64,000 bases of DNA from G963668345 sp965226215 (GTDB lineage Bacteria; Acidobacteriota; Terriglobia; Bryobacterales; UBA6623). Location: positions 3,100,001 through 3,164,000 of the forward strand of contig CBDDCH010000002.1 of assembly GCA_965226215.1 (NCBI GenBank), in the 5' to 3' direction. A model generated the notes under the pieces. That model worked only from the letters and a program-made list of their open reading frames with translations. It had not been told where the DNA came from and did not search any database. Shown here piece by piece: positions 1 through 6,068 of this stretch. The position numbers and the translations under genes were made by a program. Each line of letters opens with the position of its first letter. Position 1 is the stretch's first letter.

Positions 1-323
1 TCAAACAGCGCGGTGAAGCGGCTGGAAGCCTCGGCCCAGGGCAGTCGCACGACGCGCGGCCCGTGCTCGGAGCAGTCGCTGCGCGGCGGCCGGGCGTGCA
101 GGATCGTGCGGTACTGACAGGTGTCGAGGTGACGCCAGCGGCGTTCGGGCTGATGATCGTGGAGTGCGCACACGGCGCTGCATTGGCGGCACGGCCAGCG
201 GACTTGCTCGTCGTGTTCGAGGAAGACGTGGACTTCGCCGTCGGCTCGGCGCAGCTCCACTCGCACGACTTTCCAGGGACTTTCGATGCCCAGAATCTGG
301 CGGTATAGCTCGCGGTCTTGCAT
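1..323 (-). CDS. ISL3-family transposase, N-terminal part (partial)
   Basis: The reading frame starts with ATG at 323-321 and runs off the window edge, giving about 107 residues beginning MQDRELYRQILGIESPWK. It matches the ISL3 transposase at 41750, including the N-terminal zinc-ribbon-like region with CRQCSAVCALHDH. Codon 14 is GAA (Glu) here but a TAA stop in the other copy, so this copy is the less damaged one over the part that is visible. Whether the DDE catalytic part is intact cannot be seen. Confidence 0.85.
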   Translation of the reverse strand, partial: MQDRELYRQILGIESPWKVVRVELRRADGEVHVFLEHDEQVRWPCRQCSAVCALHDHQPERRWRHLDTCQYRTILHARPPRSDCSEHGPRVVRLPWAEASSRFTALF

Positions 324-375
324 CCCGCGAGACTACCACCGAGCCTCACTCGCCCACTAGAAACCCGGAAGAACC
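1..375 (-). mobile_element. ISL3-family insertion sequence, left end, cut by the window edge
   Basis: This stretch is the reverse complement of the first ~380 bases of the complete ISL3 copy at 41698-42995. The outer end (361-375) reads AAACCCGGAAGAACC, the same terminal inverted repeat as in the complete copy. ISL3 elements make 8-bp target duplications, so CATAAATA at 376-383 is the expected duplication; its partner lies outside the window. The insertion point is the left end of the BIME-like repeat that follows. Confidence 0.9.
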
Positions 376-558
376 CATAAATACACTCACGTTTCGGGCG
401 AGGGCAGGCGGGCACAGCATGCTGTGCCCCTACAGATCGATTGGGTGCCTGGAAATGTAGGGGCACGGCATGCCGTGCCCGAAGTTCCCGATCGTCCACC
501 TGGCTTCTAATAATAAATCTAAATATACGTGACCGAACTTATGAAATGGACTACTTAG
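376..558. repeat. BIME/MITE-like dispersed repeat, copy 1
   Basis: Contains two perfect 20-bp palindromes, GGGCACAGCATGCTGTGCCC (410-429) and GGGCACGGCATGCCGTGCCC (461-480). The tetranucleotide GTAG faces inwards beside each (CTAC after the first, GTAG before the second). The outer ends are imperfect inverted repeats of the form CATAAN7TCACGT. The same ~190-bp unit recurs at 32033-32223 and, inverted and degraded, near 50822 and 55760. The left end was hit by the ISL3 insertion. Confidence 0.85.
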
Positions 559-955
559 GCCCCTGTCCTACGTCGTGCCGCCACCACAACGTAGGGGCAC
601 GACCTGTCGCTGAGCTGTCCAAATTAGTCGAGAAGAGGCGATTTTGGACGGATCAGTCTTTGGTTTCCCGTACCGCTGGGGCTGAGACCCAAACCAGGTC
701 TTCATCGACGAAAGATGCTCTCCCAATTGCAGTCGGTACCGAAAGCCCTCCGCGCTGACGGCCAAGCGACGGCGAAAACGGCCCCTACAGGGCTTATGAG
801 GGTAACCGGTCGGAGACTCGCGATGGTGGAAAGAGACCGACATGCGCGCCCGTACAAACAAACGCGATCGTTGATCCGCCTGGTTAATGCGCGCTGGTCT
901 GCCGAAGGCCGAGCCTGTCACTATATTTTGCGAAACTACAATAGGAGGCATCATC
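559..955. other. Intergenic, repeat-derived DNA without a convincing gene
   Basis: No coding frame here resembles a protein I know. 590-645 is similar to 26443-26498, and 835-945 is the inverted counterpart of 26365-26460, so most of the stretch consists of dispersed repeat halves. It ends directly at the broken 5' end of the sigma-54 activator relic. Confidence 0.6.
835..945 (+). repeat. Dispersed ~110-bp repeat (second copy at 26365-26460, inverted)
   Basis: The shared segment runs from GACATGC through ACAAACAAACGCGATCGTTG and CCGAAGGCCGAGCC to CACTATATTTTGCGAAACT. The copies differ at scattered positions only. In both places the repeat abuts a gene boundary: here the truncated sigma-54 activator, at 26.4 kb the 5' end of a hydrolase-like gene. 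Confidence 0.8.
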
Positions 956-959
956 CTTG

Positions 960-1306
960 TATCGAGCTACGAATGGCCCGGAAACGTTCGGGAGCTGCAG
1001 AACGTTATCGAGCGAGCCGTGATCACGGCCCGTGGTGGTGAGTTGTACTTTGATTTACCGGGCTCCGTCGCGGACAAGAAGGTCGCCGCTCCGGCTGCGA
1101 CCGTAGATGCCCTAGATGTAGGGGAAGAAGTCCTCACCTACGAAGAGCTAAGAACTCGGGAACGCGAAAATCTATTGGTCGCTTTGAAAAAGGCGAAAGG
1201 AAAGGTTTCGGGATCGGGCGGTGCGGCGAAGCTCCTCGGGATCAAGCCGACGACCCTGGCTTCCCGTCTCAAGGCGATGGGAATTGAGCGGGGAATCGTT
1301 GGATGA
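960..1306 (+). pseudogene. Sigma-54-dependent response activator, C-terminal relic
   Basis: The translated segment holds the end of an NtrC-type AAA+ domain (YEWPGNVRELQNVIERAVI, starting at about 968). It then has a linker and a Fis-type helix-turn-helix (GGAAKLLGIKPTTLASRLK) before the stop at 1304-1306. The receiver domain and nearly the whole ATPase, with Walker A and the GAFTGA loop, are missing. The open frame extends upstream only into repeat DNA. It cannot work as an activator, although the DNA-binding part might still be made. Homology ends exactly where the 835-945 repeat ends, suggesting that repeat-mediated deletion or insertion removed the 5' part. Confidence 0.8.
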
Positions 1307-1349
1307 CGATGTCGTCAGCCGAAGCCCACAAAATTCTAGGACGGTTGGT

Positions 1350-2294
1350 TTGAGAATCATTTCTCTCATTGCGAGTGCTACCGAGATCATCTGCGCGCTT
1401 GGCCTCGAGGATTCTCTGGTTGGCCGTTCGCACGAGTGCGACTACCCGCCTCCAGTAACCGACCTGCCAGTCTGTACGAAGCCGCGTTTCGACCCCGTAG
1501 GAAGCAGCCGGGAGATCGACGACAGGGTCAGGTCCGTGCTGCGCGCCTCACTGGTCGAAGATGCCCTCAGCGTCTACGAGGTCTTCTCGGAAAGATTGCG
1601 GCAGCTGGCGCCGACACATATCGTCACGCAGTCGCAATGCGAGGTGTGCGCCGTCAGCCTTCGGGACGTCGAACGCGCACTGCGAGAACTCACCGAGTCG
1701 GAAGCGGAGATCATTTCCTTGCAGCCAAACACCCTGGCTGATTTTTGGCGGGATATCGCGCGAGTGGCTTCCGGCCTCGGCGTGACGGACAGCGGGGTGC
1801 GGTTGGTGGCCGACCTGCAACGAAGGATGCAGGAAATCGAGACGAGGGCCCGGCCGCTCCAAAGCCGACCCACCGTCGCTTGCGTTGAATGGGTCGATCC
1901 TCTGATGGCGGCGGGTAATTGGATGCCTGAGCTGGTGCAGATGGCGGGCGGCGAGAATCTGTTTGGTGTCTCGGGGAAGCACTCGCCGCGGATGACGTTT
2001 GAGCAACTCGTAGCCCAAGATCCGGACATCATTTTCATCTCGCCCTGTGGTTTCGATATTCCCCGCACACGAGAGGACCTGCCTGTTCTCGAGTCCTATC
2101 CTGGCTGGTCGGCGCTAAAAGCTGTTCAACAGAACGGTGTCTGCGTGGCCGATGGGAATCAATACTTCAATCGGCCCGGCCCGCGGCTTGTGGAGTCACT
2201 TGAAATCCTGGCGGAGATTGTTCACCCCGAGGTCTTTCAGTTCGGTCACGAAGGAAAAGGTTGGGAACGGGTCGAGGCTCCCGCAGGAGGGTAA
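1350..2294 (+). CDS. Cobalamin-binding-like protein (BtuF/periplasmic-binding fold, no signal peptide)
   Basis: A ~314-residue protein of the PF01497 substrate-binding fold, beginning RIISLIASATEIICALGL and followed by GRSHECDYP, both typical of the group annotated as cobalamin-binding proteins. Near the C-terminus, ADGNQYFNRPGPRLVESLEIL is also characteristic of the fold. No signal peptide is visible, unlike the BtuF at 16866, so it is probably cytoplasmic; its ligand is not established. The start chosen is TTG at 1350, just before the conserved first strand. The longer frame upstream overlaps the activator relic and has no conserved residues. No transporter genes adjoin it. Confidence 0.75.
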   Translation: MRIISLIASATEIICALGLEDSLVGRSHECDYPPPVTDLPVCTKPRFDPVGSSREIDDRVRSVLRASLVEDALSVYEVFSERLRQLAPTHIVTQSQCEVCAVSLRDVERALRELTESEAEIISLQPNTLADFWRDIARVASGLGVTDSGVRLVADLQRRMQEIETRARPLQSRPTVACVEWVDPLMAAGNWMPELVQMAGGENLFGVSGKHSPRMTFEQLVAQDPDIIFISPCGFDIPRTREDLPVLESYPGWSALKAVQQNGVCVADGNQYFNRPGPRLVESLEILAEIVHPEVFQFGHEGKGWERVEAPAGG

Positions 2295-2432
2295 TCACGC
2301 CCAGTTTTCCACTCGCAAACCCCTCACACGACGGAACTCTCTTGCCTTGTTGGTGACCAAGATGACTCCAAGCGCCAAAGCGTGGGCAGCGATTAATTGC
2401 CGATTCGTTTTTTCTTGGCCTATCTCGAATCG
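2295..2432 (-). pseudogene. VapC-type PIN-domain toxin, C-terminal relic
   Basis: About 45 codons on the minus strand end at the stop at 2297-2295 and encode a typical VapC tail: IAAHALALGVILVTNKAREF followed by RRVRGLRVENWA. Upstream on the same strand the frame runs straight into the tandem array, so the N-terminal acidic residues and most of the PIN fold are gone. The missing part is not found on the far side of the array/RAYT element. It is a relic distinct from the intact VapC at 4539. Confidence 0.75.
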
Positions 2433-2454
2433 CTCCGATGGGAAAGATGAGGGA

Positions 2455-3213
2455 CGAAAAGAGGAGAGATGAGGAGAGATGAGGAGAGATGAGGAGAGAT
2501 GAGGAGAGATGAGGAGAGATGAGGAGAGATGAGGAGATGAGGAGAGATGAGGAGAGATGAGGAGAGATGAGGAGAGATGAGGAGAGATGAGGAGAGATGA
2601 GGAGAGATGAGGAGAGATGATGAGGAGAGATGAGGAGAGATGAGGAGAGATGAGGAGAGATGAGGAGAGATGAGGGGAGATGAGGGAGATGAGGGAGATG
2701 AGATGAGGGAGATGATGAGGGGAGATGAGGGAGATGAGGGAGATGAGGGGAGATGAGGGGAGATGATGAGGGGAGATGAGGGGAGGAGGGAGATGAGGGG
2801 GAGATGAGGGGAGATGAGGGAGATGAGGGGAGATGAGGGAGGAGGGAGATGAGGGGAGATGAGGGGGAGATGAGGGAGATGAGGGGAGATGAGGGGAGAT
2901 GAGGGAGATGAGATGAGGGGAGATGAGGGGAGATGAGGGAGATGAGAGGGAGATGAGGGGAGATGAGGAGGGAGATGAGATGAGGGAGATGAGATGAGGG
3001 AGATGATGAGGGGAGATGAGGGAGATGAGGGAGATGAGGAGGGAGATGAGGGGGAGATGAGGAGGGAGATGAGGAGGGAGATGAGAGGGAGATGAGGGGA
3101 GATGAGGGGAGATGAGGGAGATGATGAGAGGGAGATGAGAGGGAGATGAGGGGAGATGAGGGAGATGAGGGAGATGAGAGGGAGATGAGATGAGGAGGGA
3201 GGGAGATGAGGGA
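2455..3213. repeat. 759-base cytosine-free tandem array of GATGAGG-type units
   Basis: The + strand contains only G, A and T from 2455 to 3213. The first ~200 bases are near-perfect 10-mers (GATGAGGAGA). The rest is an irregular mix of GATGAGGGA, GATGAGGGGA and GATGATGAGGGGA units. The unit nearest the transposase runs into GAGGGACAGCCACCGAACTC, the inner end of the RAYT element. All three minus-strand frames stay open through it because its complement has no stop codons, giving spurious Ser/Pro/His/Leu-rich ORFs. Confidence 0.95.
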
Positions 3214-3227
3214 CAGCCACCGAACTC
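3208..3227 (+). repeat. Left inverted end of the RAYT element
   Basis: GAGGGACAGCCACCGAACTC is the exact reverse complement of 3952-3971. The two 20-bp ends bracket the transposase gene, and on each side the tandem array continues directly outwards from them. Confidence 0.9.
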
Positions 3228-3248
3228 TGCGATAATACGAACGTTCCA

Positions 3249-3938
3249 ATGGCGAGGATGGCCCGTGTGGTCGTGGAGGGCGTTCCACACCACATCACCC
3301 AACGGGGCAACAATCGTCAGGACGTCTTCCTGTGCGACGAAGACCGGCGATTCTATCTCAAGACACTTTCTGAGCGGTGCAGGCAGCACGGCGTACGGCT
3401 GCTCGGCTACTGCTTGATGACAAACCACGTTCATCTGGTCGCTCTCCCTGCCGCTGCGAAATCACTAGCGCTGGGCATCGGACAAACGCACTGGCGCTAT
3501 GCGCAGCAGTTCAACCGCCGTTACGGTCGCAGCGGGCATTTGTGGCAGAACCGCTTTTATTCGTGTCCTTTAGGGCCGAGTCACTTGGTTTCGGCGCTGG
3601 CATATGTTGATCTGAATCCGGTACGCGCAGGTCTGGTCGGCGACCCGGTCCAATATCCCTGGTCGAGTACAACAACGCACGTCGAAGGTCGAGACCCGCA
3701 GCAGATCATTGATCTGACCTCGTGGAAGAATCTCGGCATCCAAGGCGACTGGGGAGAGCTTCTTGCATCAGAAGCGGTGAGCGGGCGAGACGGAGAGCTG
3801 CGTGCTGCTACAAGCACGGGCGTGCCCTTCGCCGACGCAGGGTTCGTCCGGGAACTCGAAACGAGATTGGCACGGCGCTTGGAACCACGTCCGCCCGGTC
3901 CCGTGCCTAAGGCAAAGCGGGCGTTCGCGGCAAGCTGA
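3249..3938 (+). CDS. REP-associated tyrosine transposase (RAYT, Y1/HUH family)
   Basis: A 229-residue single-strand DNA transposase of the IS200-related TnpA_REP group. It has the N-terminal motif ARVVVEGVPHHITQRGNNRQ, the HUH metal site HVH at residues 60-62 (CLMTNHVHLV), and the catalytic tyrosine at about residue 119 (AYVDLNPVRAGL). RAYTs are single-copy, usually immobile transposases linked to spread of REP palindromes beginning with GTAG. The gene lies between exact 20-bp inverted ends and two inverted tandem arrays. The frame and active-site residues look intact. ATG at 3249 is used; ATG at 3258 is also possible. Confidence 0.93.
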   Translation: MARMARVVVEGVPHHITQRGNNRQDVFLCDEDRRFYLKTLSERCRQHGVRLLGYCLMTNHVHLVALPAAAKSLALGIGQTHWRYAQQFNRRYGRSGHLWQNRFYSCPLGPSHLVSALAYVDLNPVRAGLVGDPVQYPWSSTTTHVEGRDPQQIIDLTSWKNLGIQGDWGELLASEAVSGRDGELRAATSTGVPFADAGFVRELETRLARRLEPRPPGPVPKAKRAFAAS

Positions 3939-3951
3939 GGGCAAGCCGAGG

Positions 3952-3971
3952 GAGTTCGGTGGCTGTCCCTC
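3952..3971 (-). repeat. Right inverted end of the RAYT element
   Basis: GAGTTCGGTGGCTGTCCCTC, the exact inverted partner of 3208-3227. It lies 13 bases after the transposase stop codon. Confidence 0.9.
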
Positions 3972-4056
3972 ATCTCCCTCATCTCCCTCATCTCCCTCAT
4001 CTCCCTCATCTCCCTCATCTCCCTCATCTCCCCCTCATCTCCCTCATCTCCTTCTA
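3966..4056. repeat. Short guanine-free tandem array (CTCCCTCAT units) right of the RAYT gene
   Basis: About nine 9-bp units of CTCCCTCAT. The + strand has no G from 3966 to 4056. It is the inverted, much shorter counterpart of the 2455-3213 array. The RAYT transcript would run directly into this C-rich, G-free RNA. Confidence 0.9.
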
Positions 4057-4273
4057 GGCCGCTTTTTCATTCCTCCAACTGTCGCCTTCCCCCTTTAATC
4101 GCGACGCTTCCACAGCCGACCCTTCACTAAGTTCTTTATTTTCCGCAAGATGCCCGTATAAGATTGCGGCAGTGTGTCGCAATCCCTGAGAAGTTACGGC
4201 AGAAGGTCGTGGCGGGGCAGGGACAGAATGGCTCCGCTGCGGCAGCGGAGGCCGTATGCCCATATGCTTATAC

Positions 4274-4285
4274 CCATATATATGG
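4274..4285. promoter_or_regulatory. Candidate VapB operator and leaderless promoter
   Basis: CCATATATATGG is a perfect 12-bp palindrome, and TATACCCATAT/ATATACCCATG repeats flank it (4269-4308). A -10-like TAGAAT at 4294-4299 ends seven bases before the antitoxin ATG, suggesting a leaderless or near-leaderless transcript. VapB antitoxins usually bind such palindromes to repress their own operon. The assignment is by position only. Confidence 0.45.
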
Positions 4286-4305
4286 TTTCATGTTAGAATA
4301 TACCC

Positions 4306-4542
4306 ATGAAGACGACCGTTGAGCTACCCGACGGCTTGCTTTCTGAAGCCAAGAGCTACGCCGCGGCCCACGGCTTGTCCCTAAAACAGGTGCTCGAAGC
4401 CGGTTTACGACAGGTTCTCGGAGCTAGACGTAAAACTAAGCCCTTCAGACTTCGTAAGCATCCGTTCCGTGGCTCGGGGCTTGCGACAGACGCCGACTGG
4501 CCGACGATACGGGAGAAAATCTATAAGGGACGTGGCGGTTGA
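4306..4542 (+). CDS. vapB: VapB-type antitoxin of a type II toxin-antitoxin pair
   Basis: A 78-residue protein with an N-terminal ribbon-helix-helix-like segment (MKTTVELPDGLLSEAKSYAA) and a positively charged, probably flexible C-terminus that would wrap the toxin. It should bind DNA as a dimer and neutralise the PIN RNase encoded directly after it. The genes overlap (TGA at 4540-4542, toxin TTG at 4539-4541), as is usual for vapBC. The palindrome just upstream is the likely operator. Confidence 0.85.
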   Translation: MKTTVELPDGLLSEAKSYAAAHGLSLKQVLEAGLRQVLGARRKTKPFRLRKHPFRGSGLATDADWPTIREKIYKGRGG

Positions 4543-4985
4543 TCGCGGTTGATACGAACATTTTGGTCTACTCTCACAGGCAGGATTCCCATTGGTACGC
4601 AGCGGCCGACGAGAGGATCACTGGTTTGGCCGAGAGTGGGTCGCCTTGGGCAATACCATGGCCCGCGATTCATGAGTTCGTGGCCGTTGTGACCCACCCG
4701 GGTATCTATCGTCCGGCTACTCCCCGCAAAGATGCACTCCAGCAGGTCGCACTCTGGCTCGAATGCCCATCGCTTCACGTCATCGGAGAAGTCAAGGGCT
4801 ACTGGGACGTGTTCAAACCGCTGGTTCTGTCCGGCAAGATCTCCGGACCGACAGTGCACGACGCGCGCGTTGCCGCCATCTGCCTACAACATGGCGTCAA
4901 GACGCTCTGGTCGGCCGACCGCGATTTTTCACGTTTCCCCCAACTTAAGGTCGTTAACCCTCTCATCGAGAGCGGTCGGAAGTGA
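4539..4985 (+). CDS. vapC: VapC-type PIN-domain RNase toxin
   Basis: A 148-residue PIN-domain protein. The first strand carries the conserved acidic residue (IAVDTNILVYSHR), the mid-domain acidic residue lies in WPAIHEFVAVV, and the C-terminal acidic cluster is represented by VHDARVAAICLQHGVKTLWSADRDF. VapC toxins cleave RNA, often tRNA or rRNA, in a Mg-dependent way. The start is TTG overlapping the antitoxin stop, which implies translational coupling. All expected acidic residues are present, so it looks functional. Confidence 0.88.
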   Translation: MIAVDTNILVYSHRQDSHWYAAADERITGLAESGSPWAIPWPAIHEFVAVVTHPGIYRPATPRKDALQQVALWLECPSLHVIGEVKGYWDVFKPLVLSGKISGPTVHDARVAAICLQHGVKTLWSADRDFSRFPQLKVVNPLIESGRK

Positions 4986-5164
4986 CAAATCTGTTCCGGA
5001 CCGATAGATAATTTCGGGGCAAGCCCGAGCGCACAGGCACTGCTACAATAACCGCGATTGCCCACCAGGGACGCGTTGGGTTATCGAAGAGCCCCGACGG
5101 GAGCGGTAGTGGTACAGAGGTGCACGGGAGAGTGTTCTGAGACTCCCAGGGAAGGCGATCCGAA

Positions 5165-5905
5165 ATGAGGACAATTCTATGGCCGCTCCTTATCTTTGTC
5201 TGGGCCTGTGCGCCGCGGGCAGGCGAGGAGATGGCGACGACGGAAAACGCGGCCACGGCGACTGTCGAGCAAACAGATAACACCCTAACCCCAAAAGAAA
5301 AGGAAGCCGGGTGGATTTTGCTCTTTGACGGCGAGTCGCTCGACGAGTGGATGACCGACACGGGCGAGCCAAGCCGGCCACCTGTCGAAGAGGGCAGTAT
5401 TAACCCTCACAAGTCCGGGGACTACATGGTTGTGCACAAACAGATGTGGGAGAACTACATTCTCGCGCTGGATTTCAAAATCAGCCCGGGCTGTAACAGC
5501 GGTATCTTCGTCAAGACGTTCTCTCTCGACGAGTCGCCTCCCGGCAGGAGTGTCGCCTTTAACGGAATTGAAATCGCGATCGACGATACAACTGAAGCCG
5601 GCTACCATGACACCGGTGCGATTTACGATTTGGTCAAGCCCACCCGAAACGCGATGAAGCCGGCGGGAGAATGGAACCACACCGAGATCACTGTGAACAG
5701 GAACATCATCTCCGTGAACCTAAACGGCGAAGACGTAACGCGCATTGACCTTGCTGAGTTCACCGAACCCCACAAGCGGCCCGACGGCACACGGCATAAG
5801 TTTGACGTCGGCTATAAGGATCACCCTCCGAAAGGCTACATCGGTTTACAGGATCACGGGGCGGACCTGTGGTTCAAAAACATCAAGCTGAAGCCGCTGG
5901 ATTGA
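5165..5905 (+). CDS. DUF1080 (3-keto-disaccharide hydrolase-like) lipoprotein
   Basis: A 246-residue protein with a lipoprotein-like leader (MRTILWPLLIFVWAC) followed by a low-complexity Thr/Ala/Glu linker. A jelly-roll DUF1080 domain starts at GWILLFDGESLDEW and ends with HPPKGYIGLQDHGADLWFKN, both hallmark ends of this family. Members are common in Planctomycetes, Acidobacteria and Bacteroidetes, and some act on 3-keto sugars. It is convergent with the PQQ/cytochrome gene, so a shared role in sugar oxidation is possible but unproven. Confidence 0.85.
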   Translation: MRTILWPLLIFVWACAPRAGEEMATTENAATATVEQTDNTLTPKEKEAGWILLFDGESLDEWMTDTGEPSRPPVEEGSINPHKSGDYMVVHKQMWENYILALDFKISPGCNSGIFVKTFSLDESPPGRSVAFNGIEIAIDDTTEAGYHDTGAIYDLVKPTRNAMKPAGEWNHTEITVNRNIISVNLNGEDVTRIDLAEFTEPHKRPDGTRHKFDVGYKDHPPKGYIGLQDHGADLWFKNIKLKPLD

Positions 5906-6068
5906 GACTGGCGGGACGCGGTGATTCGCTTCCCCACAGACGGTTCAGCAGAAATCCCTTCTCAGTCATTACCGACGTTTTCTAGGAAACCGCTGAGCAG
6001 GAGTCCGGTGGAGAGCAATCAGGATCGTTGCGTTTGCACCGCCGCAATGTGCCGCGGCCAATTACAAC

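Noticed and set aside
2455..3213. CRISPR array
   Set aside because: Units are 7-13 bases, contiguous and without unique spacers; no cas genes are nearby.
2167..3434. Three overlapping minus-strand ORFs of about 300-380 codons rich in Ser, Pro, His, Leu and Ile
   Set aside because: They are just the three frames of the CTCATC tandem array, which contains no stop codon. They have no start context and no non-repeat domain apart from the vapC tail, which is listed separately.
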